Position numbers and translations under genes: made by a program | In this document: in pieces, positions 1 to 11,038 of the stretch | Layout: every line of letters begins with the position of its first letter | Position numbering within the stretch: position 1 is the stretch's first letter | From: Sphagnum compactum | Taxonomy: Eukaryota; Bryophyta; Sphagnopsida; Sphagnales | NCBI GenBank assembly: GCA_965153455.1 | Contig: OZ234495.1 | Coordinates: 10,164,875 to 10,228,874 of the forward strand | Direction: 5' to 3' | DNA: 64,000 nt | The notes under the pieces: model-generated | What the model saw: only the letters and a program-made list of their open reading frames with translations | Database searches by the model: none | What the model was told of the DNA's origin: nothing

Positions 1-1817
1 ATAGTGGTTGCCTTGTGTTGCAATTCAAATGTCAAGATGACTAATCAGTTTAGGCTGAATCTTAGAGGGCAATGGCATAATGGATTCATGTTCCTAAAAA
101 AGGCCAAAAACACATTACTGGTCAAATTCTGTTGCAGGCATTTATGATCAGCTTTTGTCTGGTAGTACTCACTTGTTACCTCAAGTCTGCCAATCCATTG
201 CATGCTATGTATGAAGTGCTCCTTGGTCATCATTCAGTCATGGATACAAGATGAATGCCATAAAGAAACACCTTAAGGCTTAAACTTTGACCACCACATG
301 CTCAGTGTTGCATTGGAAAGGACTTTCCAAAACTATGTTTCGGATCCTTGACATGCTGAGGAGGAAGGGGGTTCATCATCCAGTCCAACCAATGCAAGGT
401 GCCTGTCGCAACATGTACATGCATTCAAGGTGCTTCTGATCTTTACAAAATCCAACATAACAGCCTTTCCTCCAAAGGATTTGCCTTGTCAAACCTAACT
501 CCCTAATCAACCACTGTAATTGATGTCCAGTACATTGAACTTCTCAAGATTAACAAAACTGGTCACAGAACGATTCACAAGGTCCCTGCTTCCATATTCA
601 GAAACTCTGACATGAAGAGAACTTTGAGATGGCTCCAACATACCACAAAACCCATTAGTTGGTCCCTCACCAAAGATACAAGCTTCACTACTAGCTTCAC
701 AGAAATTCAAACAGAGATTTACCAAAACTAGCCATGTACGCAAATTGTTGCTTGCAAACTGTGTCACACAAAATTCAATTTAGGTAGCAGTCAATGAAGA
801 AAGACAACCTGGATGCCACTGTCAAGTGGTTGCCTCGGCTTGAGAGTACAAGATCCCTTTAAATCTCTTGACCCCACTGAAACCTTGAAGCTACCCATGT
901 CATTGCTGTCACAAAGAAAAAAAAAGCTCAAATGCACTGGAAATTTACAACAGCTTGAAGACATGACATAAGCATTCCACCTCCATGGAAGCAGGTTAAT
1001 GACATAACAGAATAACAGTGCCTTCAGAGGATTGCTATGCTAGTCAAGGCATAATATGGGACACAGAGAAGAGTTGTGGCCATCTTCTTTGATATTGGCT
1101 CTGCTGTCAGTCAAAACTCTAAAAGTGGATTAAGTAAAATTACGAACCCAAACAGAAACACAGAAAGAAATCTGACTCTTTTCACGAGGGCTGTACACTT
1201 GGTTGAATGAAGTCAGAGGAGTTGAATGCAGACACCGGGTGGGTTTCCCACCGGCCAGAATTCCACTCCATGGAAGCTGCAGCAACCATTATCCGCACTT
1301 AACCCTTGTCAGTGAGCAGAACATTTGCTAGTTCTCCATCATACCTTAAAACGAAGCAATCAAATGGAATACCAGGTTCCACACAACATGTAAATTCGCT
1401 CTGGTACGCAGTTGCAAAGAACACTCACTATCCAGAGAAGATGAATTTACTTGAACACCAGAACACGACACCAGTTCAATGTCTCATCCTCTACCAACAC
1501 TCTGTTGCTTGGGCCAGCCAAGAGACACATCCGGTGCTGCCGTAGAAGCCCAAAATGCCTCTGCAAAAGTGGGCTGTAATGGAATACAAAATAACCACAC
1601 AGTTCAGTGTTGATAGATCCATAGTCAGAATTCTATGGTCAACAACACACCAGCATCAAAGACAGGAGAACAATTAAATGCTTCTGCTTGATTGCCAGAA
1701 TACTAAAAATAATCTGCAGTATGTTTGTCAGCAGAAGTTAGGCAAAAATCAGAACTATTCCTGCACACAAGTTTGAGACCTCCAAGCTGGCTGCCTACAA
1801 TCAACTAAGGAGAACTA
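1..1817. other. Intergenic, no gene recognised
   Basis: Short open frames occur on both strands, but none shows a recognisable domain or a splice-consistent exon chain. The part next to 1818 presumably carries the 3' untranslated region of the PRP38-type gene, which is transcribed leftward. Nothing else was identified. Confidence 0.5.
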
Positions 1818-3179
1818 CTACTTCCATCTTGTGCTACCAAGATGAATCACATCCTCATCAGTTCCTGGTTTGGAGTGTAAGCTGCTATCATTTGATTCCT
1901 TACTTTTCTTGTCACTGGCATCCCCGTACACATCCAACAGCTTCTTCAAGTTATTTGATGCTGTATTGACCTTTGTTGGGCTTCGAGAGCTTCGCTGCCC
2001 AGACTTACCACTTCGGCCCCCAGGACTGCGGCTTCTATGACGATCAATGTCTTCATACCTCCTTTCTCTTTCCCTCTCCCTTCCCCTGTCCCTCTCAACA
2101 CTCCAGTCCCTCCTCTCCCTTCCCTTGTCATTCTCTCTCTCCCTTTCCTTGTCCCTTCCCCTTGCTCGTTCATTCCCACCATCCCTAAACCTAGAATCCC
2201 TGCTGCTTTCTCTTTCTCTATCATCTCTTCCCCTGCCCTCACGGTCACGATCTCTGCTCCTCTCCCTTTCCCTCTCCCGAAGCCTCTCCCACTCCCTGTC
2301 ATGTTCCCTGTTGCGATCCCGTTCCCTTCCTGCACCACCAAGGTCCCAAGTCCTGACTCGGTCTCTGTCCTTGTCACCTTCCCTACTTCTCTCCCTCTCT
2401 CGTTCCCTTGAATCTTGGTCAATATCAACCCTGTCTTGAGGCCTCCTTGATCGAAGTGCATCATCTGTACCATTACGTTGGGGCTCATGCACAGGTACAC
2501 TTCGACGGATAGGTGAAGAATCTCGAGTGAATGCTCGATGAGGGGCGCGCTGCCCAAATGACACAGAGAGTGCAGCTTTCACAGATGGAGGCCTTCGAGC
2601 TGTGTCATCCCCACCATGGCGTCCGCTGGTCCCTGTAACCCCAGCAGGCTGTGTTGAGAGCTTCATGCGCTCCAAATGCGCAGTAATTTGGCGCAAAATG
2701 GGAACAGGTATGCGAGGGAAAAGAGTGTCAAAGTAGTACTGATTCAGAAGAAGGTCCCGGACATACACGCCCATGGTTGTCATCCTCCCATTAGATCCTG
2801 GAGCAAACTCCTCATCATCTTTCACATATTGCTCAAACCAACCCCATAGGGTCTTGGGCTCACCAACATACCTGAGGTACAGAAACCCTATTGCTCTTAT
2901 GTAGGGCGAATCTCCATGATCCAACAAAGCTTTCATCTGTTTCGCTGAGAACTTCATGGTGAAAAGCTTGTATAGAAGACAGAAAGCAGTCGATGGACCC
3001 CGACAATTCCCAGTCATCCAAGGCTCCACATGATCCACCTGGTTGTAAATCTCGTCCACAACGTCGGTATACGTCTTGAGACTGTAAAGCTCTTTGAAGT
3101 AATCCGAAGACAGTATATTCGTACACAAAACCCTCTCTAGTAACGCATCCAAAGGCTTCCCACATGTCTGCACCTCCAT
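1818..3179 (-). CDS. PRP38 family pre-mRNA-splicing factor (PRP38B/SRL1-like)
   Basis: An uninterrupted 453-residue frame. Residues about 5-180 form a PRP38 domain, with NILSSDYFKELYSLKTYTDV, WMTGNCRGPSTAFCLLYKLF, SPYIRAIGFLYLRYV, and GRMTTMGVYVRDLLL followed by YYFDTLFPRIPVP. Residues about 200-400 are an Arg/Ser/Glu/Asp tail of RERERD and SRD repeats, as in SR-type splicing proteins. PRP38 proteins join the spliceosome with the U4/U6.U5 tri-snRNP and are needed for its activation; the RS tail marks the plant 38B/SRL1 branch. The ATG at 3179 gives the expected family N terminus. The frame has no intron, unlike most neighbours, so a retrocopy is possible, but no poly(A) tract or truncation supports this. 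AG/GA-rich coding bias in the RS tail creates long false frames on both strands. The 5' leader (3180-3500) contains an AAC-rich stretch. Confidence 0.95.
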   Translation of the reverse strand: MEVQTCGKPLDALLERVLCTNILSSDYFKELYSLKTYTDVVDEIYNQVDHVEPWMTGNCRGPSTAFCLLYKLFTMKFSAKQMKALLDHGDSPYIRAIGFLYLRYVGEPKTLWGWFEQYVKDDEEFAPGSNGRMTTMGVYVRDLLLNQYYFDTLFPRIPVPILRQITAHLERMKLSTQPAGVTGTSGRHGGDDTARRPPSVKAALSVSFGQRAPHRAFTRDSSPIRRSVPVHEPQRNGTDDALRSRRPQDRVDIDQDSRERERERSREGDKDRDRVRTWDLGGAGRERDRNREHDREWERLRERERERSRDRDREGRGRDDRERESSRDSRFRDGGNERARGRDKERERENDKGRERRDWSVERDRGRERERERRYEDIDRHRSRSPGGRSGKSGQRSSRSPTKVNTASNNLKKLLDVYGDASDKKSKESNDSSLHSKPGTDEDVIHLGSTRWK

Positions 3180-4149
3180 TTTGGGAGATCACAGAAACCC
3201 TAATTTTGCCCAAAACCTCTCTCGCTCTTCCCACACAGAGTAGCAGTAGTAACAAACAAAAAAAACACACACACCGAAAAACCCCAGAAGTTGAGGAAAC
3301 CGAGACTAAGTATGACTATCTTAATATATACTTTCGAAGCACTCGCTTACTATCTATCAAATTGGAAATCTCTCAAGCTTGATAGATAAGTAAGAGAAGA
3401 AAAAAACAACATCAACAACAACAACAACAACCGAAGCAAACCCCAGCTCAACATAACCCTAGCCGTGAAAGAAGTTCTTTCTTCCGCCTTTCTTCGCCTC
3501 TTCAACACAAGGGTGGATGCATAATACGAGTTGGCGAAACAAACAGAAACGGAGAGAAATCTAAGTAAAAAGGAAAAAAAAAAACCTCGACTCGAACGGA
3601 TTCCGACACCGGCAGCAAAGCATCCGCCGAGGCGACGGATACCTTACGCATGCGTGAGGAAGCGAAAGCGCAGGAAAGCAAAGAAGAGGGGGAAGAGCGA
3701 AAGAGAAAGAAACCAACCCCCAATTAGACAGGAATAATTGCCAAATTATTTTAAAAAGGAAATTTGCCAAATTTTTGAGAAAAAAGGGCTTTTTTCTGCG
3801 AATTTTTTTTTGTGGAGAAAAACTTTTTTTTTGAGATTTTTTTTCGAAGAAAGTTGTCACCAATTAATATTTTGAAGTGCCTTTTTCTTTATTTCAATTT
3901 TGTGGTGTGTTGTTGTTCACATGGCAATCGTCCATAAGTGTATTTATCCAAATTTTGGCGATATTCAAAAATATGAAAGTACAAAAATCTTATTTAAGCA
4001 CCCTTTCAAATTGTAATGCAATTGAAGCGATTTTTGGTGATTATTTGTGATTTTATTTTATTTTATTTTTGCTCAATTTTATTTTTCAACAAACACCGGA
4101 AATTTGCAATAGAAGATTCTTCTTTAAAAAAATATATTTTGCAAAATGG

Positions 4150-4268
4150 CGGCCCCATGTAAAAAACCTATGGTCAAAATATGGTGATTTCAACTTTCTT
4201 TTTTTTCCTCAAAATATGGCGAGTTTGACTTTGGGAGATTTGTTTTTTTTCCAAAAGAATCCTTTGTA
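4150..4268 (+). repeat. Dispersed repeat fragment, copy 1
   Basis: Contains AACCTATGGTCAAAATATGG, then CAAAATATGGCGAG, GACTTTGGGAG and an AATCCTTTG end. The reverse complement of 26160-26270 carries the same landmarks in the same order and spacing (AACCTATGGTCTAAATATGG, CAAAATATGGTGA, GACTTTGGGC, AATCCTTTG). It is probably a fragment of a transposable element. Its boundaries are approximate. Confidence 0.6.
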
Positions 4269-6090
4269 ACGTCCTCAGATTTCTTTTTTGCTTTTTCCTT
4301 TTAGTGCTTTCAAAGTTTTTTAAAGGATTTGATTCTCTAGACAAATCAATAATATTTTAATTAAAAATACCAACAAAGTCACATTTTAATTTTTTTTTTT
4401 TTTTTCAGTGTCACATTATAATTTATAATTGATGGTATAAAAAAAATAAAAAAATAGGACACAATCTATGCAGTTTTTTTTCTTTTTGTGTGAAATTTCG
4501 CATTGTTGCAAAATTTAGAGAAAAGATTTTGTGGCAAATTGAGCGATTTTTGAAAATTTTGGCCACAATTTTAAAAATTAAAAGAGAAAATCCAGAAATT
4601 TTTCCAGATTTCTATGCATGTCTCAAGTAGGTATCCAAAAGTATATATAAGGATATTCCAATTTTTCCTCTCATTTTTAATAGCCAAATTTGATTAAATT
4701 AGCTTATGGATGATTGCGATCTTGATTAAACATGTTTGATAAATAACTAAATAAGTTAATATGAAATGCAAGTGATATTAAATTTTATTATTTTATAATT
4801 TTCATTTTTATACATTAAATGCAAATTATATTTAAAATCATTTGCTTAAAATATTTTCAAAAATAATAAATTTTTGTGGTACATATGTAGGTGGTAGGTA
4901 GGTAAATGGTAGTCTCGCCTCAAAAGTGGCCCAATAAATTGATGCTACAAGCTTATTCTAAATCTTTTCACCACCATTGTTTGATTATATGACCATAAAG
5001 GAATGCACATCTATACAATCCTTTGTTTTATTGGAAGTGAAATTCATTGTGTATTTACATAATTTCCTATTTTATTATAAATGCAAAGCATTGTGTATTT
5101 ATAATTTACAATTCGATAGTTCTATTGTGTTGCAAAAGATGGATCAATTTGATGGAGTGAGTTTGGAACTTGAGGATTGTGGTGAGTAGTCGGAAGGAGG
5201 TATAGATCTTGTTAGCTCTTCATTCCTGAATGCATATGTTCTTGATTTCTAATATGCATCTTACTCACTCTTCACTTTTGAATTGATTACGCATTCTTGA
5301 TTTCGGAGTGATTTTCAAATTGCAAGAAAAACTAATGCATGAATTCATTAACATATGCTTGTGTCCAAATTCATAGATCAATGTTGAAGAATTAACAAAA
5401 AAAAAAAAAACAATGAGAAGAAAAATCTTTAAAATCTTGATTCAATAAGCATTGAATTGTAGTCATAGAAACCATGACAACCCAATTGGGAACATAATGA
5501 TATTATGGCCTTCATTAAAGCCAAGAAGGAGGAACAAATTGCTACACTTGATAAAATTTACACATGTATAAAAATATTCAAATGTTTTATAAATCGATTT
5601 CAAAAAAGTTTGAACTTTATGAATATTAAAATGAAAAATGTTTTCTCATCTTTCATATTATAATAACTTGAATAATGATTTGAACAAATCCCATGAACTT
5701 AGAAAAATGAACAACAAGTAGGTCATTTGTGGCAAGTTGATGTCACAACTTAGTGACCGTATTTTCTTTTCTAAGAATGAGGCCATGGCCTTAGAAGCTG
5801 AAGTCTCCATAGTTAGCTTGAAAAGAAAAGTCTACAAATCGATTGAAGTGGCGTAGCAACTCAACTATCATATGTACCAAGTTTTTTGGGTGTACAATTT
5901 AATGTCGTTTAATCACACTTAGATGAGTTGCAAAGGTGGATACCTAGCTCGGTTCATATCTTTTCAACAAATTGCTAAGGGCTATTGTATGGTGTGTTGG
6001 ACAATAGGCCGACCACAAGCCACAACTTTGTGAAGAAATGAACTTTAATTGGTGAAATGAATTCTAATGGCTGAATGTGATCATCCCATG

Positions 6091-6255
6091 GATGAATTTA
6101 ATTAAAGTGTTTTGTTAATAGCCATGGATGAATGTGATCCCATGGGATGAATTTAATTTAAGTGTTTTGTTAATAGCCATGGATGAATGTGATCCCATGG
6201 GATGAATTTAATTTAAGTGTTTTGTGAATAGCCATGGATGAATTTGACACCATTT
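6091..6255. repeat. 55-base tandem repeat, three copies
   Basis: The sequence GATGAATTTAATT(A/T)AAGTG recurs at 6091, 6146 and 6201, an exact period of 55. Copies one and two are nearly identical and the third diverges at its end. Each copy also contains ATGGATGAATGTGATC-type sequence that partly repeats its own start. Confidence 0.9.
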
Positions 6256-6955
6256 GATGAAATGTTTAATACCATGGGATGATTATTATGGAATTAGATA
6301 CGAGAATTTTTCATGGATGATAATGACTTCACGATCTAGATTTCCACAGATGAAAGGAACGTCAAGAATTAACTCAATCCATGAAGATGAACTTAATACA
6401 TAAATTTCAGTTGTAGATTAAACTCGACCAATATCTTTCAAACTAACCATCCATGATTTCCATTTCATTTGAAGCAACATTCAACTGTTGATTTGCATAC
6501 AACATTCTAATTGTGGAAGTTCAATGGGGTCAAATTGATCAACGAATTTCATTGCATTCACTAGATAATGGGGTGATAACATGATAGAATAGACAGAAAA
6601 TCCAATATTTATTTACACTGGGCCCAAGTCTAGGGCATAGCTTATGATCAAAGTTCACCTTGTGAAACAAACTCTCCACCTAACCGTGACACTGGAGTCT
6701 GGTGATGTATATGTCAATGAATAGTGGCATCTTAGCTAAAAGTACCTTGCACCTCTCAAATTACGCCTCTAACCACACAATTCTATGGAAACATTATCAA
6801 CCTTGGTGATCTTGGAAGAGCCCAAGAAGCAGAAAGAATCTGATCTGTACACTTGGATTAAAAAAAATTATCCTCCACTACATTCAACTAGCCTACAAGC
6901 CTACTACATGAACTGTGGTTGCACTTGAGTAATCATCGAGTGTGCCACAAACTCT

Positions 6956-9900
6956 CTACTTCTCAACAAAGAATTCCTGCATTTGGATACCTGATTGAAA
7001 TGTCTCCTCTTGTAAGTTCAACAGCAATATGTCGCCAACCTTCAAACTTGTCACGGGTACCGCTCGGTTTCTAGCTGTAATCAGATCCCACATCTTTGTC
7101 ATTACCAAAACACATTGCCACAATTGGATATCATTGACAATAAGTTGCAAGGATTGGCAAAATCTAACTAAAAAGTTGCTCAGAACAAGGGGTTATTTAC
7201 TATGCAACAGGGCTGGTGGGGCTTTGTTCCACTGAAGAAAACATCAAACCCAGTAGGTTGACATGCTGTTCTGTCAGGTGGCAACAGGCTACTGGGAGGA
7301 AGCTACAGGCCAGGTCTGGCCAATGGTCATTATCTGACATAATTCACACTGGGGAGAGATTCTACCACATCATTAGAACCTAGGTAGATAGGTTGCTAGA
7401 CAATGTTCTATGTGTCAGTCACATACATTTGCAGGGGTGGACCCTAAACTGAAGGGTGAAATCTCTCGAGTGACAATTGTTTAATTTAAAAAAATTACCT
7501 GTGGTAGTGACAAAGCACACAGATTCCACATTTTGGAGGAGCACACTATGTCTTTGGCCTTCTGCCTCAACCTCCACCAAAAGAAGGGGTCTAGTCTCTA
7601 TCTTGACTCGCCCCACCAGCACTGACCTTGATCGGCCCTGTCCATCAACAACCATCACCTGGCTCCCTGTGTGCAACTCTGACAAATATGCAGTGCTTCC
7701 ATCTGCCATACCTACGTATGCATGGACAGGACCCTGCATTCATATTCCCAATTTTAGCCTTCTTAAAATTCATTGTACCACAACCATTGTTTCAGCCTGT
7801 CACAAGTTACAACATTGCAAAATAGCAAAGAATTCACCACCAAACAAATCATTGATCAGAGGCATGAGTGAGCCAATTGCCACCAGTACACCAGCCATTG
7901 GAAGCCTGTTATGATGTAGTTGCACAGATGAGACCCCACAAAGTTGACAATCGGGTTACATCTTGGCTACCAGATAGGTTACAGAATAGGTCCTGCAAAA
8001 GAGGTAGTAGGTAGGATAATATGTAGTTATGAGGTAAGTAATTGCATGTAGATGGCTAGTAGACAGGTCTAGGGTTTAGGGTTTAGGGCTAGTTGCTTGT
8101 TAGTAGGTAGGTAGTAAAAACAGAAATTGAGCAAACCACTGCAGGTAGCTAGGGAAATAGAACCCAGTGGAAAAGTGTTTTCTTGTCCACCCACAATCCA
8201 TTTGTCATGGTGATGCAATGGTGCCTCTTGGTTTTGTTTCCATCTTGTCCAAATTCACTAACTCTACTCGTCCCACATCAGAGAGTGGATTTCTAATCCA
8301 CACCATCTATGGATAAACCAGGGTGTTGTGGGAAGGAGAACTTACTGCATTGATTCGGAATGGACGACTGGCTGTAGAGTTGTTCTCTATACACTCTGAG
8401 TGCACTAAAAAGAGAGCTCTGGCAAATGATCCAACCTGTAGTAGAAACAAAGTCACAAAGAAAATCTTTCAGCACATGTAAAGCCAAGTCCGTGACACAA
8501 CAACATCCACCCCTTGTGGGGGCACCTGAATCATATTGTACCGACAATGAAGACTTTGTGACTTTGCTTCAGAATATAATAATAGCTTTGATTACTGCTT
8601 CTGTTCAATTTTATCAAGATGCAAATGTGATGACCATATACTTAGTCAAAGTTTAGATCGAATTGTTACAAAACAGTAGGTACTCACCAGAAGTCCTTCA
8701 CCGGGGTTTAAGAGATTGCAGAGATCCACACAAACGCGATCTCCAACACCAACTGGCTCTACTTGTGTGACTTTTGCCTCTACCAGCCTCACTCCCATCT
8801 TTGTCTCTCTCCTTCCATTTAGATATGCCTGTTATCAACACTCCACCAACCAGTTGCTGGGAAAGGGATTAGGGTTTACCCTAAACAACTGAACCCTATT
8901 ATCTCATCTCCTTGAAACCAGTTGTAAACTCATGTTCATTTGCATCTTCTTGCAGTGTCATCTTCATAAAGCCAAACTTTACTGCAATTTGTGGTCATCT
9001 TAATAAGAGAGAAATGACATTGTACAAGCTTAAAAATTCATTAATTACCCGAAGAGCATAAATTTGTTGTGGATCATCTGTGTTCATGACAACCCCGTCT
9101 GTGCCTTTGTTCAGAGCTTCAAGGTACACCTGTGCATCACTGGCTGTATTGGCCGTTGCATACAAGGAAGTTTTGCTATCATCAAATGCTGCCACCAAAT
9201 TCTCTGCCGGTATTACCTGCTCAACATCACCTAGTACCACATCATTGATGCTACTCAACCAAAGAAACAAAGTTGCACCATTCTCTCTTTTGTGCAAAAC
9301 AGTTTTCACTGTCGAGCTGCACATTTACTCCATGAATGCACTCCTTATGAAGTATATTCATTTGCAGATTCACATCCCAATTCTATGACCAATTGCAAAT
9401 GCGCAGAGCAAATTTGCAACTGTGGAATTGCAATGGGTCATTTGAGGGTTGAGCAAAAGCATCAATTGTGGGATATTATAACCACACCCACCTGCCAGTC
9501 CAGGGTACTCATCACCACAATTTCAGCTTGACCCATCAAAGCTGGGAGGTAATCCAGCTGCTCACCAGTTGCTACCTGCCCCAACACAGCCACTTGCTTT
9601 CTGTCCACATCCAAAAACTGTCCACCTTCAAGATACAAGGGCTTAATTCGTGCAATTGCTGCATCCCCCCCCCACACACCCACAATGTTCCCCACCAACA
9701 ACAGTGAAGGTCAATTTCACTGTTATAAGAAAAATGAAAACTCGAAGTAAGTAAGGGGTAGGATGGGGAGGATGATGGAGATCATTTTCAGTCAACCACA
9801 AATGGTGAAGAAGGACTCAAACAAAAACAAGAAAAACAAAGTGCACAAAGTAATGTGCAAGTACCCTGTCTGTGCATAGCTATTGCACATTGAATTGTTA

Positions 9901-10410
9901 GCACACTCAAGATAACTGAGAAAATAAAATTCCAGACCACCAAATCCAAGAATACCAGTGGCCTGAAAAATGAAAATCTTCAGTCCTACACATAACTCTA
10001 AACATATTCAACACTTTCTTTGTAATAATACCCTACTAAGTTTACTACTACTATAACTCTGTCTATATTTGGGAAAAGAGCAAAAAACCCTAATTCTTAC
10101 ATGTCCAGTCATAAGCGAGATCGGTAGTGTCCGGAGTGAAGATGAGAGTGGTCCAGCCACTCTCCACTGCGGCGCTCATCACATCCCTGTTCCTTGTCCA
10201 CACCCACACATCTTTGGTGCGTGTATCCGGTGATCCAAGTCTGCCACTCGCCACTCGGTCAGGTGAAGCTCTAGTACTGCGATTCAACAGCAACGATGGT
10301 TGGCCGCTGCTAATTTTGTTGTTCACACTCGTCCTCACTCTCGGAAGACCCGCAAGACCTGCAGAAAGAGAGAGGGGGAAAAAAAAAATTAAAAAAAAAA
10401 TCTTCATCAT
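6956..10410 (-). CDS. 3-dehydroquinate synthase type II (archaeal-type), probably chloroplastic
   Basis: Seven exons read on the minus strand: 10358-10101, 9658-9492, 9216-9049, 8828-8688, 8435-8346, 7733-7499 and 7074-6956. Reading phase is kept at all joins. Conserved blocks in order are KDVWVWTRNRDVMSAAVESG, IARIKPLYLEGGQF, VIPAENLVAAF, GTDGVVMNTDDP, GVRLVEAKVTQVEPVGVGDR, VGSFARALFLVHSE, ASRPFRINAGPVHAYVGM, AVPVTSLKVGD and a QEFFVEK end. Archaeal members convert an amino-dideoxy-heptulosonate to 3-dehydroquinate, NAD-dependently; plants have a family member of unclear role beside normal DHQ synthase. The Ser/Arg-rich stretch before VWVWT resembles a transit peptide. The start is unresolved: ATG at 10410 reads straight into the first exon, but pyrimidine tract plus CTGCAG before 10358 looks like a splice acceptor, so an upstream exon may exist. 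The fifth-to-sixth exon intron holds a dispersed repeat. Confidence 0.94.
7895..8250 (+). repeat. Dispersed intronic repeat, copy 1
   Basis: Lies in the intron between the fifth and sixth coding exons of the dehydroquinate synthase gene. It shares an ordered series of landmarks with 17411-17705: CCATTGGAA(G/A)CCTGT at the left, then ATAGGTCCTG, a GGTAGGTAGGATAATA run, GTAAGTA, TTAGTAGGTAG, AAAACAGAA, GGAAAAGTGTTT, and TGTCCACCCAC near the right end. No clear terminal inverted repeat was found. This copy also has a short TTTAGGG telomere-like run near 8071. Confidence 0.8.
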
Positions 10411-10556
10411 GCTGCCTGCACCTACCTACCTGCATTGCAAAAAACCAAACCAACAAAAAAACCAAAGAGAAGTTTATTGCAACGGCTGTAAGGACCAGCT
10501 CAGGAGTTGGAGAATTTTTTGAGCCTGCAAGCTCCTTGATTGTTAATAATTCTTAG

Positions 10557-11035
10557 GGTCTCTTTCCAGTAGGCTACTGTGATCACAGCACACACAGTGT
10601 GTGTGTGTGCTGTGATCTCAGAAACAGCCTAATGGAAAGCCGCTGATATAGGGCCTTGTTTCTTGCAGAGCTGCAAGTGTTTAAAAAAATATGTAGTTAA
10701 TCATGTTAAGAACTCTAGTTCGAATCATGTTCACATGACAAATAAAAATGGACATGGGGCTAAATTGTTTTTCTTGGAGAGCTGCCATTGTGTTGAAAAT
10801 ATGTAGTAAATCTTGTTAAGAACTCTAAGAACTCATGTTTACATGAGAAAAGATAGATACATATCACTTTAAGATGAACTCGTCACAGTTTGACTCACAA
10901 CTCTAGCATGAGAACTCATCATACAATTTGGTCAATAGATTTGATCAGTAAAGCTGTGATATGACTATGAGCGCAGCTAGTATGATGAATAGCCAAAAAA
11001 CAGAAATGGATGGACAGCAGCCTAATGGAAAGATG
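10557..11035. mobile_element. Small non-autonomous inverted-repeat element (MITE-like)
   Basis: The left end reads TCTTTCCAGTAGGCT and the right end, reverse-complemented, reads TCTTTCCATTAGGCT. The 7-mer TTCTTAG lies directly outside both ends (10550-10556 and 11036-11042), consistent with a 7-8 base target duplication of the hAT type. Inside, 10645-10745 and 10757-10850 are two diverged direct copies of one roughly 100-base unit. The left end also folds with a third copy of the terminal sequence at 10624-10639. The element contains no coding capacity. It cuts the kinase-like gene on its right side. Confidence 0.65.
10562..10640. repeat. Hairpin with stem of about 35 bases
   Basis: The left arm (TTTCCAGTAGGCT, then GATCACAGCACACAC) pairs with the right arm (GTGTGCTGTGATC, then AGCCTAATGGAAA) around a GT-rich loop. 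There are a few mismatches and one short bulge. It forms the left part of the MITE-like element. Confidence 0.85.
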
Positions 11036-11038
11036 TTC

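Larger units (their letters stand above)
3180..6955. other. AT-rich intergenic region with repeat fragments
   Basis: No gene was found. From about 3720 the DNA becomes very AT-rich with many A/T homopolymers. A segment at about 4150-4268 matches, in inverted orientation, one at about 26160-26270. A 55-base tandem repeat lies at 6091-6255. Around 5700-5860 a coding-like stretch (LSDRIFFSKNEAMALEAEVS) is flanked by stops, which suggests an old gene fragment, but I cannot identify it. Confidence 0.5.

Noticed and set aside
1946-2557. Long frames on both strands over the RS tail of the PRP38-type gene, including Pro/Ser/Leu-rich plus-strand ones
   Set aside because: They mirror the RERERD/SRD repeats of the real minus-strand gene; low-complexity shadows with no domain.
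8066-8092. TTTAGGG repeats as a possible telomere remnant
   Set aside because: Only two to three units inside an intronic repeat; too short to indicate a chromosome end.
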